Made by a program: the position numbers and the translations under genes. Shown in pieces: positions 28,034 through 37,504 of a stretch of DNA of 64,000 nucleotides (position 1 is the first letter of the stretch; every line of letters starts with the position of its first letter). The notes under the pieces are model-generated. The model was not told the DNA's origin, did no database searches, and was given only the letters and a program-made list of their open reading frames with translations. The DNA comes from Paracrocinitomix mangrovi (GTDB taxonomy: Bacteria > Bacteroidota > Bacteroidia > Flavobacteriales_D > Crocinitomicaceae): assembly GCF_019740355.2 (NCBI RefSeq), contig NZ_CP091819.1, positions 1,612,001 to 1,676,000 of the forward strand, in the 5' to 3' direction.

Positions 28034-29228
28034 TTTTATTAAGAATCTTCTCAGTTGCTCCCTGATTTTCTTTCATAAAACTCAACACTTTGCCATTGAT
28101 TTCTTTAAGGCTTTTTACTTTTTGAAATGTGTTTTCAAAACTTGCGGCATCATCCACGGAGAAACCTATACCTGCTTCAATAAAAGAAAAAGCTTCAGGA
28201 AATTTTTCGAACTTATTTCCAAAAATAACAGGCAATCCAAATGATGCAGGCTCCAATATATTATGCAAACCGGTTTTAAAAGCCCCTCCCACATAGGCTA
28301 TTGAACCATATTGATATAAATTCATCAACATACCAATATTGTCAATAATCAACAACTGAGGGCTACCCTGAAAATCATCTTTTACGAATTGAGAATATCT
28401 TACACTGTCCAGCTTAATTTCACTTTCTATTTTTCTAATAAATGAATCAGAGATTTCATGAGGAGCAATGATCACTTTTTGGTCAGTCAGATTTGATAAA
28501 CTAGATTTTACCACATCTAAATCTTCTGACCAAATAGAACCCAGTATAAAAACTTCATTTCCAAAATATTTTTCAATTTTTGGATACTGCTGAACCTTGC
28601 TAGCATTTTGCATTACCCTATCATACCTTGTATCTCCACAAACTGTTGAATCAATTTGAATACTGGAAAGCAGTTTTTGTGAGTGTTCATTTTGCACGAA
28701 AATATGATTGAAAGCACCTAAAACTTTTCTCATATAACCACCATACCATGTAAAAAATGATTGGTTTTTTCTAAACAAAGCTGCAACAGAATAAACTGGA
28801 ATCCCTTCTTGCTTGCAAGTTAAAATGTAATTAGCCCAGAATTCATACTTGATAAAAAACACAAATTTAGGCTGTACACATTTTATAAATCTCCTTGCAT
28901 TTTTACTGGAATCTTTAGGCAAATAGACCACTAAATCAGCACCTTCATAGTTCTTTCTAATCTCATATCCAGAAGGAGAAAAAAATGTGACTACAATTTG
29001 GCAATTTTGATTTTGCTTGATGGCCTCCATAAGTGGCCTACCTTGTTCAAACTCTCCTAAACTGGCACAATGAAACCAATATACCATTTGAGAAGGATTG
29101 AATTTTTCTAATTTTTCCCAAACATCTTTTCTACCCTTCACCCATTTTTTCGCTTTCGGACTCCATAAGGATGCCAAGCGAACGGCAAAAGTGTACATAT
29201 TTACACCGAGATTATAGAAAAGTTTCAT
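28014..29228 (-). CDS. kdtA: 3-deoxy-D-manno-octulosonic acid transferase
   Basis: A 404-residue family GT30 enzyme that adds Kdo from CMP-Kdo to lipid IVA at the inner face of the cytoplasmic membrane. It has an N-terminal membrane anchor, the FHCASLGEFEQGRP segment with the conserved glutamate near residue 58, FFSPSGYEIRKN, and the C-terminal half with YVGGAFKTGLHNILEPASFGLPV, the family's donor-site signature. It lies 4 bases after a gene for an outer-membrane-like protein and is probably co-transcribed with it. Its presence shows a Gram-negative lipopolysaccharide core. Confidence 0.94.
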   Translation of the reverse strand: MKLFYNLGVNMYTFAVRLASLWSPKAKKWVKGRKDVWEKLEKFNPSQMVYWFHCASLGEFEQGRPLMEAIKQNQNCQIVVTFFSPSGYEIRKNYEGADLVVYLPKDSSKNARRFIKCVQPKFVFFIKYEFWANYILTCKQEGIPVYSVAALFRKNQSFFTWYGGYMRKVLGAFNHIFVQNEHSQKLLSSIQIDSTVCGDTRYDRVMQNASKVQQYPKIEKYFGNEVFILGSIWSEDLDVVKSSLSNLTDQKVIIAPHEISDSFIRKIESEIKLDSVRYSQFVKDDFQGSPQLLIIDNIGMLMNLYQYGSIAYVGGAFKTGLHNILEPASFGLPVIFGNKFEKFPEAFSFIEAGIGFSVDDAASFENTFQKVKSLKEINGKVLSFMKENQGATEKILNKIIEEQS

Positions 29229-29232
29229 TCTG

Positions 29233-29979
29233 CTAATCTACATAATACTGTTTAGCTGAGCGCTTATAAATTGGAATTAACCATCCAACTTTAATACCGT
29301 AGAAATAATCTTGTTTAATACCCGGATCCGGTCCACCAAGATCAAAGTTATAAAGGCGTTGATTCTGTGTAAAACCCTGAATAAATTCAAAACCGGCATA
29401 AAAATTCAAGAAACGCCTGTCCGCCTGAAACAAATAACCTATAAATTCTCGTGCCTCAAACCCCATATGCAAACGGTCATAACCTTTTCTGTATTCGCCT
29501 TCTAATTGAGGGACATCATCATACAAACTCTCGATTCTAATTTTATGCATCAAAAATCCACCTCCCAATTGAATCCATAATCCGGAATTTGGATTATTCC
29601 CCAGTTTACTCCAAACAAATCCAACATTGGCATTTGCTGTCATCCCTCTCATTAAGAATAAAATTTGAGCAGGTGAGCCACCCATACTGGTAATTTGACC
29701 AAAATCGTTCACAATACCTGCAAAAATTGTCGTGTCTCTGAATTGATTTCCGAAAATAAATCCAGAGTTAATACCAACCGTTAAATTGTTCTTGAACTTA
29801 TAATCCACACTCAAACCGATTTCGTGATTGAATCCCCACAAATCTCCTACATCTCCATCAGTCAAATTAAACTTGTAATTAAGTGCACTTACAAATGTGC
29901 TGATACTAGAATCTCTTAAATTACGTTGACCAAATACAACAGAACCAGATAATAGAAAAATTAAAACTACAATTCGCAT
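29233..29979 (-). CDS. Predicted outer-membrane beta-barrel protein
   Basis: A 248-residue protein with a signal peptide (MRIVVLIFLLSGSVVFGQ) and alternating hydrophobic/polar strands with aromatic ends (LSVDYKFKNNLTVGINSGFIFG; FLNFYAGFEFIQGF; FYGIKVGWLIPIYKR), consistent with a small barrel of 8-10 strands. I do not recognise a named family. It precedes kdtA by 4 bases, so a role in the envelope or lipopolysaccharide layer is plausible, but this rests on position only. A -7 box lies 5 bases before the ATG, giving a nearly leaderless transcript. Confidence 0.75.
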   Translation of the reverse strand: MRIVVLIFLLSGSVVFGQRNLRDSSISTFVSALNYKFNLTDGDVGDLWGFNHEIGLSVDYKFKNNLTVGINSGFIFGNQFRDTTIFAGIVNDFGQITSMGGSPAQILFLMRGMTANANVGFVWSKLGNNPNSGLWIQLGGGFLMHKIRIESLYDDVPQLEGEYRKGYDRLHMGFEAREFIGYLFQADRRFLNFYAGFEFIQGFTQNQRLYNFDLGGPDPGIKQDYFYGIKVGWLIPIYKRSAKQYYVD

Positions 29980-29984
29980 AAGTA

Positions 29985-29992
29985 CAAAATTA
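29985..29992 (-). promoter_or_regulatory. -7 promoter box abutting a start codon
   Basis: The minus strand reads TAATTTTG, a full TAnnTTTG match, with 5 bases between it and the ATG at 29979. The divergent aminotransferase operon has its own box 45 bases away. Confidence 0.45.
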
Positions 29993-30036
29993 GTAAATGA
30001 TAACAGAAACTAGCCTCCACACACTAGATAATTGGT

Positions 30037-30044
30037 TATATTTG
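30037..30044 (+). promoter_or_regulatory. -7 box of the nucleotide-sugar operon
   Basis: TATATTTG, an exact TAnnTTTG match, lies 35 bases upstream of the ATG at 30080, the first gene of a seven-gene plus-strand operon. Confidence 0.5.
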
Positions 30045-30079
30045 CACATTCATTTTACTACTTTAAGAAGTTAAAAATC

Positions 30080-31213
30080 ATGAAGCAAATTCAAATGGTC
30101 GACTTGAAAACTCAATATGAGGAAATCAAATCAGAAGTCGACCGAGCTGTGATAGATGTAATCGCCTCATCTGCTTTTGTAAACGGACCAGATGTTAAAG
30201 CTTTTCAATCTGAATTAGAATCTTACCTAGATGTTAAACACGTAATTCCTTGTGCCAACGGAACTGATGCTTTGCAAATTGCACTAATGGCACTTGATTT
30301 AAAGCCTGGAGATGAAGTCATCACTTCGGACTTTACTTTTGCGGCTACTGTAGAGGTTGTTGGTTTACTTCAACTAAAACATGTTTTAGTAGATGTTGAT
30401 CCAGATACTTTTAATATTTCTCTTGAAGCAATTGAAGCTGCGATTACTCCAAAAACTAGGGTGATAATTCCTGTTCATTTGTTTGGTCAAGCCGCTAATA
30501 TGGAAGAAATATTAGCACTTGCCAATAAACACAATATCCATGTGGTAGAAGACAATGCTCAAGCTATTGGTGGAAGTTATACTTTCAGCAATGGTGTCAC
30601 CAAGAAAAATGGAACAATGGGTGTTATTGGAACAACATCATTTTTCCCATCTAAAAATTTAGGATGTTATGGTGATGGAGGTGCAATCTTCACCAATAAT
30701 GATGAAATAGCGGTTAAAATTAGATCTATTGTCAATCATGGAATGGGTGAAAGATATCACTATGAGCGTTTAGGTGTCAATTCCAGATTGGATTCAATTC
30801 AAGCTGCTGTGTTGAGAATAAAATTGAGAAAGCTAGATGAATACATTGCAAAAAGACAAGCTGCCGCTCAACACTACAATGAATTTTTTAGTCAAATTGA
30901 TGGTGTAACTACGCCTGCTTTAAATCCAAAAGCTGATCACGTATTCCATCAGTACACTCTTAAAATTGAAGGTTTAGATCAATTTAAACTTCAAAACTAC
31001 CTTAATGAACAAGGTATTCCGGCAATGATCTATTACCCTATTCCTTTACATTCACAAGAAGCTTATGAAGCTGACAGGTACAATGATGAGGATTTTGCTG
31101 TTACAAATAGCCTTTGTAAACAAGTGATTTCCTTGCCAATGCATACCGAATTAGATAAAGAACAATTAGATTACATTTGTGATCACCTTAAAAAATATCT
31201 TTCACAAAATTAA
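30080..31213 (+). CDS. DegT/DnrJ/EryC1/StrS-type sugar aminotransferase (WbpE-like)
   Basis: A 377-residue PLP enzyme. PLP-binding features are visible: NGTDALQIAL near 60-69, D158 in VVEDNAQA, and the Schiff-base lysine K192 in FFPSKNLGCYGDGGA. The family transaminates keto-sugar nucleotides with glutamate. In this operon an acetyltransferase, a Gfo/Idh oxidoreductase and a UDP-HexNAc dehydrogenase follow, the same four activities as Pseudomonas WbpA/B/E/D, which points to 3-amination of UDP-2-acetamido-3-keto-glucuronate. I use the ATG at 30080; a TTG 16 codons upstream overlaps the promoter box and adds unrelated residues. Confidence 0.88.
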   Translation: MKQIQMVDLKTQYEEIKSEVDRAVIDVIASSAFVNGPDVKAFQSELESYLDVKHVIPCANGTDALQIALMALDLKPGDEVITSDFTFAATVEVVGLLQLKHVLVDVDPDTFNISLEAIEAAITPKTRVIIPVHLFGQAANMEEILALANKHNIHVVEDNAQAIGGSYTFSNGVTKKNGTMGVIGTTSFFPSKNLGCYGDGGAIFTNNDEIAVKIRSIVNHGMGERYHYERLGVNSRLDSIQAAVLRIKLRKLDEYIAKRQAAAQHYNEFFSQIDGVTTPALNPKADHVFHQYTLKIEGLDQFKLQNYLNEQGIPAMIYYPIPLHSQEAYEADRYNDEDFAVTNSLCKQVISLPMHTELDKEQLDYICDHLKKYLSQN

Positions 31214-31216
31214 TAG

Positions 31217-32530
31217 ATGAAAAAAATTGCAGTAATAGGATCAGGTTATGTTGGATTGGTAACGGGAACATGTTTTGCCGAAACTGGTAACAATGTAATC
31301 TGCGTAGACATTGATGAGAAAAAAGTTGATAAAATGAGAAATGGTGAGGTACCAATTTACGAACCTCATCTTGACGTTATTTTTGAAAGAAATATTAAAC
31401 AAAATAGATTGTCTTTTACCACGGATTTAAAATCTGCGGTTGATGCTTCTGAAATAATTTTCTTAGCGTTACCAACACCTCCGGGAGAAGATGGATCTGC
31501 TGACTTAAGCTATGTACTTGGAGTGGCAGAAGAACTAGGAAAGATTATTACTGAATACAAAGTAATTGTAGATAAATCAACTGTTCCTGTAGGAACTGCA
31601 GAAAAAGTTCATGCCGCAGTTGCAAAAAATGCTCAATGTGACTTTGACATAGTTTCAAATCCTGAATTTTTGAGAGAAGGGTTTGCGGTTGATGATTTTT
31701 TAAAACCAGACAGAGTAGTTATTGGTAGTAGTTCTGAAAGAGCTAGAAAAATCATGAAAGAATTATACAAGCCATTCGTAAGACAAGGAAATCCTATCAT
31801 TTTTATGGATGAAAAATCAGCTGAACTAACTAAATATGCTGCCAATTCATTCCTTGCTACTAAGATTACATTCATGAATGAAATTGCCAATTTTTGTGAG
31901 AAGGTTGGAGCCAATGTAGATGATGTAAGAATTGGAATGGGTTCAGATTCTAGAATCGGAAAGAGATTTTTATTCCCTGGAATTGGATTCGGAGGAAGTT
32001 GTTTCCCTAAAGATGTTCAAGCGCTTGTTCGTTCAGGTAAAGAAGTGAATTATAAATTCAATATTATTGATGCCGTTTTAAGTGTAAATGATCAACAAAA
32101 GTTGAAACTAATAGATAAAATCCGCAACCATTATGGTGATTTGAATGGTTTACACTTTGGTTTATGGGGACTAGCTTTTAAACCAGATACGGATGATATC
32201 AGAGAAGCACCAGCTCTTTACATGATTGAAGAGTTACTTCAAGCTGGAGCAAAAATTACAGCTTACGATCCGGAAGCAATGGAAAATGTAAAACAACAGT
32301 TTGGAGACAAAATTGAGTTTTCATCAAGTGCTTACGAAGCTTTAAAAGACAAAGATGCATTGTTGATTGCCACAGAATGGGGTGCTTTTAGAAATCCTGA
32401 TTTTGACAAAATCAAGGAACAATTAAAGTCACCAAAAATATTTGATGGTAGAAATCTATTTGATCTGGAAGAAATGGAAGGAAAAGGTTTTTACTACGAA
32501 AGTATTGGAAGACAAACCATCACAGGATAA
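31217..32530 (+). CDS. ugd: UDP-glucose 6-dehydrogenase
   Basis: A 437-residue enzyme that oxidises UDP-glucose twice to UDP-glucuronate with NAD. Features: N-terminal dinucleotide fold (IGSGYVGLVTG at about 7-17), NPEFLREGFA near 148-157, K216 and N221 in the substrate-binding helix, catalytic C262 in GFGGSCFPKD, and the C-terminal UDP-binding domain. It starts 3 bases after the aminotransferase and ends directly before the next gene, which decarboxylates its product. Confidence 0.95.
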   Translation: MKKIAVIGSGYVGLVTGTCFAETGNNVICVDIDEKKVDKMRNGEVPIYEPHLDVIFERNIKQNRLSFTTDLKSAVDASEIIFLALPTPPGEDGSADLSYVLGVAEELGKIITEYKVIVDKSTVPVGTAEKVHAAVAKNAQCDFDIVSNPEFLREGFAVDDFLKPDRVVIGSSSERARKIMKELYKPFVRQGNPIIFMDEKSAELTKYAANSFLATKITFMNEIANFCEKVGANVDDVRIGMGSDSRIGKRFLFPGIGFGGSCFPKDVQALVRSGKEVNYKFNIIDAVLSVNDQQKLKLIDKIRNHYGDLNGLHFGLWGLAFKPDTDDIREAPALYMIEELLQAGAKITAYDPEAMENVKQQFGDKIEFSSSAYEALKDKDALLIATEWGAFRNPDFDKIKEQLKSPKIFDGRNLFDLEEMEGKGFYYESIGRQTITG

Positions 32531-33526
32531 ATGGACAAGAGAAAGAAGATACTTATAACCGGAGCAGCAGGATTCCTGGGATCTCACTTATGTGACAGAT
32601 TTATTAAAGAAGGATTCCATGTCATTGCTATGGATAATCTAATTACCGGTAGACTTAAAAATATAGAGCATCTTTTTCCGCTTGAAAATTTTGAGTTCTA
32701 TCACCATGATGTAAGTAAATTCATCCACATTCCTGGACATTTAGATTACATTCTACACTTTGCTTCGCCTGCAAGTCCGATTGATTATTTGAAAATTCCG
32801 ATTCAAACCTTAAAAGTAGGTTCTTTAGGAATTCACAATTGTTTAGGATTGGCCAAAGCAAAGAATGCTACATTGATGATTGCATCAACTTCGGAAGTTT
32901 ATGGTGATCCCGAAGTACATCCTCAAACAGAAGATTATTGGGGTCATGTTAATCCAATTGGGCCAAGAGGAGTATATGACGAAGCCAAGAGATTTCAGGA
33001 GGCAATGACAATGGCTTATCATACATATCATAATGTAGATACTAGAATCGTTAGAATATTTAATACCTACGGTCCAAGAATGAGATTAAATGACGGTAGA
33101 GTTTTACCTGCATTTATTGGACAGGCCTTAAGAGGAGAAGATTTAACCGTATTTGGTGATGGTTCACAAACCAGATCATTCTGTTATGTGGACGATTTGG
33201 TTGAAGGAATTTACAGACTGTTAATGTCTGATTACAATTACCCTGTTAATATTGGAAACCCGGATGAAATAAGCATTAAAGATTTTGCAGAGGAGATTAT
33301 TCAGTTAACAGGAACTTCTCAAAAAATAATTTACAAAGATTTACCTGTAAATGATCCAAAGCAAAGACAACCTGACATCACTAGAGCAAAAGAAATTTTG
33401 GGTTGGGAACCAAAGGTTGGACGTAAAGAAGGTTTAGAAAAAACTTATGCCTACTTTAAAAGTCTTTCACCTGAAGAATTAAACGAGAAAGATCACTATA
33501 ATTTTGACAAGTACATTGTAAAGTAA
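32531..33526 (+). CDS. UDP-glucuronate decarboxylase (UDP-xylose synthase) type SDR
   Basis: A 331-residue extended short-chain dehydrogenase/epimerase. Glycine motif [11 protein letters not shown] at about 10-20, the TSEVYGDP segment at about 120-127, catalytic Y149/K153 in VYDEAKR, and the [10 protein letters not shown] segment with DGRVLPAF and [18 protein letters not shown] are all highly typical of UXS. It converts UDP-glucuronate to UDP-xylose with bound NAD and fits immediately after ugd (no gap). Its stop shares a base with the next start (TAATG). Confidence 0.9.
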   Translation: MDKRKKILITGAAGFLGSHLCDRFIKEGFHVIAMDNLITGRLKNIEHLFPLENFEFYHHDVSKFIHIPGHLDYILHFASPASPIDYLKIPIQTLKVGSLGIHNCLGLAKAKNATLMIASTSEVYGDPEVHPQTEDYWGHVNPIGPRGVYDEAKRFQEAMTMAYHTYHNVDTRIVRIFNTYGPRMRLNDGRVLPAFIGQALRGEDLTVFGDGSQTRSFCYVDDLVEGIYRLLMSDYNYPVNIGNPDEISIKDFAEEIIQLTGTSQKIIYKDLPVNDPKQRQPDITRAKEILGWEPKVGRKEGLEKTYAYFKSLSPEELNEKDHYNFDKYIVK

Positions 33527-34101
33527 TGAGCGCGTATTTTGCACATGAGACGGCTATTATTGATGAAGGATGTGAAATAGGATCCGGAACAAAAATCTGG
33601 CATTTTAGTCATATTATGCCAAACTGCCATATAGGTCAAAATTGTAACATTGGTCAAAATGTTGTTGTAAGCCCTGAAGTAGTTTTAGGAAACAATGTTA
33701 AGGTTCAAAATAATGTATCTATATACACCGGTGTAATATGTGAAAATGATGTTTTTTTAGGACCTTCAATGGTTTTCACGAATGTCATAAACCCTCGCTC
33801 AGCAGTTTCCAGAAAAGATGAATATAAACAAACGCTGGTAGGTGAAGGGGCTTCCATTGGAGCCAACGCTACAATAGTTTGCGGAAACCCTATTGGAAAA
33901 TTTGCGTTTATTGGTGCAGGTGCTGTAATTACTAAGGAAGTTAAACCATATGAACTTTGGGTTGGAAATCCCGCTAAAAGAATTGGTTGGATGAGTGAGT
34001 TTGGTCAGAGATTAAATTTTGACGCAAATGGTGAAGCGAAATGCACTGAATCAGATGAGAAGTATATTTTAGCAGATGATAATGTAATAAAAGTGCAATG
34101 A
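33526..34101 (+). CDS. Hexapeptide-repeat acetyltransferase (WbpD-like)
   Basis: A 191-residue left-handed beta-helix acyltransferase. Hexapeptide turns run through the whole N-terminal two thirds ([39 protein letters not shown]), with the FTNVINPRS loop and the [28 protein letters not shown] coil. The closest known activity is N-acetylation of the 3-amino group of UDP-2-acetamido-3-amino-uronate using acetyl-CoA, as in WbpD. The aminotransferase and oxidoreductase in the same operon support this, but substrate identity is inferred. The next gene overlaps its stop by 4 bases (ATGA). Confidence 0.88.
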   Translation: MSAYFAHETAIIDEGCEIGSGTKIWHFSHIMPNCHIGQNCNIGQNVVVSPEVVLGNNVKVQNNVSIYTGVICENDVFLGPSMVFTNVINPRSAVSRKDEYKQTLVGEGASIGANATIVCGNPIGKFAFIGAGAVITKEVKPYELWVGNPAKRIGWMSEFGQRLNFDANGEAKCTESDEKYILADDNVIKVQ

Positions 34102-35138
34102 GTGAAGAAAAAAAAATCAAATTCGCTGTTTTAGGTTGTGGACATATTGGAAAACGACATGCAACCATGATTACTCTTAACCCAGAATCAGAATTGGTTG
34201 CTTTAGTAGATGTTGCTCCGAAAGAAAACCTTGGACTTGGAGAATTTCAAGATATTCCATTTTTTAAAAGTGAAGATGATCTGTTAATTTCAGGTATTGA
34301 ATTTGACGTTTTAAGCATCTGCACTCCAAATGGCCTTCATTCTGATCAAGCAAACAAAGCACTAGACGCGGGTTATCATGTCGTGTGCGAAAAACCTATG
34401 GGCTTATCAAAAGACAAATGTGAAGGAGTAATATTTAAAGCACTACAAAACTCCAAACAAGTTTTTTGTGTAATGCAAAACAGATACTCCCCTCCTTCTG
34501 TATGGCTTAAAGATATAGTGGAAAGGAAATTAATGGGTGATATTTACATGGTTCAAATAAATTGCTATTGGAACAGAGACGAGCGCTACTATACAGGTAA
34601 AACATGGAAAGGAACTCAGGATTTGGACGGTGGAACCCTGTTTACTCAATTTTCACATTTTATTGACATCATGTATTGGCTATTTGGTGACATTAAAAAT
34701 ATTCAGGGGAAATTTGCAGATTTTAATCACAAAAACCTTACAGATTTTGAGGATTCAGGCTTTGTGAATTTTGAGTTTGTTAATGGCGGAATGGGCAGTA
34801 TCAACTATTCAACTGCCATTTGGAACTCAAACTTAGAAAGTTCCATAACAATTGTTGGTGAAAAAGGAAGCGTGAAGGTTGGTGGTCAGTATATGAACGA
34901 AATTGAAGTTTGTAACATTGAAAATTATGAACTTCCTGAATTACCACCGTCTAATCCACCAAACGATTATGGCGCGTACAAAGGCTCTGCCGCTAACCAT
35001 CATTATATAATTGAAAACGTGGTTGATTCATTAAAAAATAGAACCACTGCAACTACCAATGCTTTGGAAGGACTAAAAGTTGTTGAAATTATTGAGAGAA
35101 TATACAAAGTAAGAGATACTTATTTGAAAAGAAACTAG
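34098..35138 (+). CDS. Gfo/Idh/MocA oxidoreductase (WbpB-like)
   Basis: A 346-residue NAD-dependent sugar oxidoreductase: Rossmann motif GCGHIG at 13-18, the family EKP at about 98-100 in VVCEKPMG, and a C-terminal alpha/beta domain with [23 protein letters not shown]. WbpB-type enzymes oxidise C3 of UDP-N-acetylglucosaminuronate, giving the keto-sugar used by a WbpE-type aminotransferase. Both partner genes are present in this operon. It overlaps the acetyltransferase gene by 4 bases. Confidence 0.88.
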   Translation: MSEEKKIKFAVLGCGHIGKRHATMITLNPESELVALVDVAPKENLGLGEFQDIPFFKSEDDLLISGIEFDVLSICTPNGLHSDQANKALDAGYHVVCEKPMGLSKDKCEGVIFKALQNSKQVFCVMQNRYSPPSVWLKDIVERKLMGDIYMVQINCYWNRDERYYTGKTWKGTQDLDGGTLFTQFSHFIDIMYWLFGDIKNIQGKFADFNHKNLTDFEDSGFVNFEFVNGGMGSINYSTAIWNSNLESSITIVGEKGSVKVGGQYMNEIEVCNIENYELPELPPSNPPNDYGAYKGSAANHHYIIENVVDSLKNRTTATTNALEGLKVVEIIERIYKVRDTYLKRN

Positions 35139-35143
35139 TTACT

Positions 35144-36445
35144 ATGAAAAACATCTACGAACAATTATTGAATAAAGAAGCAAAACTAGCGGTCATTGGT
35201 TTAGGTTATGTTGGTTTACCTATCGCATTAGAATTTGCAAGAAAAATTAAAGTGATAGGTTTTGACATCAATGCTAAACGTGTTGAAATGATGCGTAACA
35301 ACATTGATCCAAGTGACGAATTAGAGGCTTCTGATTTCGAAGGATGTGACATACATTTTACACATAAAATTGACGAATTGGCTGAAGCAACATTTTTTAT
35401 TGTTGCTGTACCAACTCCAATTGACAGTAGTAAGGAGCCAGATTTAACCCCATTATTAGGCGCAAGTTCAACTGTAGGACAAGTACTCAAAAAAGGTGAT
35501 TATGTAGTTTATGAATCAACTGTTTACCCTGGTTGTACAGAAGAAGATTGCATTCCGGTTTTAGAAGCAGAATCTGGCTTAAAATTCATGGAGGATTTCA
35601 AAGTTGGATATTCACCGGAAAGAATTAATCCAGGAGATAAAGTAAATACCTTAGCTACAATCGTAAAAGTTTCTTCTGGTTGTGATCCTGAATCTGCAGA
35701 ACACATTGCAAAAACATATGAATTAGTAGTTGAAGCAGGAGTTCATAGAGCACCGTCAATTAAGGTCGCAGAAGCTGCTAAAATTATTGAAAACACGCAA
35801 AGAGATGTAAATATCGCTTTGATAAATGAACTTTCTATCATCTTTAATCGACTTGGCATTAATACCTATGATGTATTAGAGGCGGCAGGAACTAAATGGA
35901 ACTTTTTACCATTCCGTCCAGGTTTGGTAGGTGGACACTGCATTGGAGTTGACCCCTATTATTTAACACATAAGGCTAAGCAATTAGGTTACCATGCTAA
36001 AATCATCAATTCAGGAAGATATGTAAATGACTCAATGGGATTTTATGTTGCCAAACAAACTGTAAAAATGATGATTGGTCATGGAAAAAACCCAATGGAA
36101 GCTAGAGTTTTAATCATGGGAGCAACTTTTAAAGAAGACGTTTCTGATATTAGAAATTCTAAAATTGTTGATGTAGTGAATGAATTACAATCATTTGCTT
36201 GTAAAGTTGATGTAATAGACCCACATGCTGATGCAACAGAACTTTTTGAAGAGTATGGATTTGAATTAACGGCAAATCCAACTAATGATTATGATGCAAT
36301 AATTGTTGCGGTAAATCATAAAGAGTATGCCAATAAAACTGAAGCTGAATTTAGAAGCATGATGGCTGATGACAAAGGACTAATTGTCGATATTAAAGGG
36401 ATATACAAAGGTAAAATAGCCAATATTGATTATTGGTCATTATAA
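35144..36445 (+). CDS. UDP-N-acetylhexosamine 6-dehydrogenase (WbpA/WbpO/TviB type)
   Basis: A 433-residue nucleotide-sugar dehydrogenase distinct from the ugd two genes upstream. GLGYVGLP at about 19-26, SPERINPGD near 157-165, and catalytic C266 in VGGHCIGVDPYYLTHKA, a signature of the enzymes acting on UDP-GlcNAc or UDP-GalNAc. It oxidises C6 to the uronic acid. GlcNAc versus GalNAc specificity cannot be decided here. With the WbpB-, WbpE- and WbpD-like genes it completes a route to UDP-2,3-diacetamido-2,3-dideoxy-uronate. Confidence 0.92.
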   Translation: MKNIYEQLLNKEAKLAVIGLGYVGLPIALEFARKIKVIGFDINAKRVEMMRNNIDPSDELEASDFEGCDIHFTHKIDELAEATFFIVAVPTPIDSSKEPDLTPLLGASSTVGQVLKKGDYVVYESTVYPGCTEEDCIPVLEAESGLKFMEDFKVGYSPERINPGDKVNTLATIVKVSSGCDPESAEHIAKTYELVVEAGVHRAPSIKVAEAAKIIENTQRDVNIALINELSIIFNRLGINTYDVLEAAGTKWNFLPFRPGLVGGHCIGVDPYYLTHKAKQLGYHAKIINSGRYVNDSMGFYVAKQTVKMMIGHGKNPMEARVLIMGATFKEDVSDIRNSKIVDVVNELQSFACKVDVIDPHADATELFEEYGFELTANPTNDYDAIIVAVNHKEYANKTEAEFRSMMADDKGLIVDIKGIYKGKIANIDYWSL

Positions 36446-36457
36446 ACTCACTTTAAA

Positions 36458-37504
36458 ATGTCAAATAGAAATATTTTAATAACCGGTGGAGCAGGATTTA
36501 TAGGTTCTCATGTCGTTAGATTATTTGTGAATAAATACAAAGACGACAGAATCATTAACCTTGATAAACTTACTTATGCCGGGAATCTTAAAAATTTGAC
36601 TGACATTGAGAATGAACCTAACTATAAGTTTGTCAAAGGAGATATTCAAGACAAAGCTTTTTTAGCAGATGTTTTTGAAAAGGAACAAATTACAGATGTA
36701 ATTCATTTAGCAGCAGAATCTCATGTTGATAGATCAATTTCAGGTCCAATGGAATTTATCATCACCAATATTGTGGGAACAGCCAATTTGTTGGAAGTAG
36801 CCAGATCAAAATGGACGGATGACAATCATGTATTTTATCATATTTCTACAGATGAAGTGTACGGTTCATTAGGTGAAGAAGGATTTTTCACTGAAGAGAC
36901 ATCATACGATCCAAGAAGCCCTTATTCAGCTTCAAAAGCAAGCTCAGACCATTTGGTGAGAGCATATTTTCACACTTACAAATTACCAGTTAAATTGTCC
37001 AATTGTTCAAACAATTATGGTTCACATCAATTTCCTGAGAAACTAATCCCTTTGATGATTAACAACATCAAAAACAACAAACCCTTACCAATTTATGGTA
37101 CTGGTGAAAATGTAAGAGATTGGTTGTGGGTTGAAGATCATGCAAGAGCTATTGATGTAATTTTTCACAAAGGAGAGATTGGAGAAACATACAACATTGG
37201 TGGATGGAATGAATGGACCAACATTGACTTGGTTAATAAGCTTTGTGAAATTATGGATGAAAAATTAGGTAGAGCATCAGGGACATCTGCTCAACTTATT
37301 ACTTATGTAAAAGACAGAGCCGGACACGATATGCGATACGCCATAGATGCCACTAAAATAAAGAATGAATTGGGTTGGGTGCCTTCATTAGAATTTGAAG
37401 AAGGATTAGACAAAACAGTTGATTGGTATCTTGACAATGAAGAATGGATCAACAATGTGACTTCAGGAGATTACCAAAAGTATTATTCTGAACACTACTC
37501 ATAA
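36458..37504 (+). CDS. rfbB: dTDP-glucose 4,6-dehydratase
   Basis: A 348-residue SDR enzyme. TGGAGFIGSHVV at about 9-20, HLAAESHVDRSI, STDEVYGSLG with D132/E133 (the dehydratase acid-base pair), Y156/K160 in YSASK, and NNYGSHQFPEKLIP are the full RmlB pattern. It makes dTDP-4-keto-6-deoxyglucose, the branch point to dTDP-rhamnose and other deoxy sugars. The rmlA, rmlC and rmlD genes are not in this window. It is the last gene of the operon and overlaps the convergent secreted-protein gene by 10 bases. Confidence 0.95.
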   Translation: MSNRNILITGGAGFIGSHVVRLFVNKYKDDRIINLDKLTYAGNLKNLTDIENEPNYKFVKGDIQDKAFLADVFEKEQITDVIHLAAESHVDRSISGPMEFIITNIVGTANLLEVARSKWTDDNHVFYHISTDEVYGSLGEEGFFTEETSYDPRSPYSASKASSDHLVRAYFHTYKLPVKLSNCSNNYGSHQFPEKLIPLMINNIKNNKPLPIYGTGENVRDWLWVEDHARAIDVIFHKGEIGETYNIGGWNEWTNIDLVNKLCEIMDEKLGRASGTSAQLITYVKDRAGHDMRYAIDATKIKNELGWVPSLEFEEGLDKTVDWYLDNEEWINNVTSGDYQKYYSEHYS

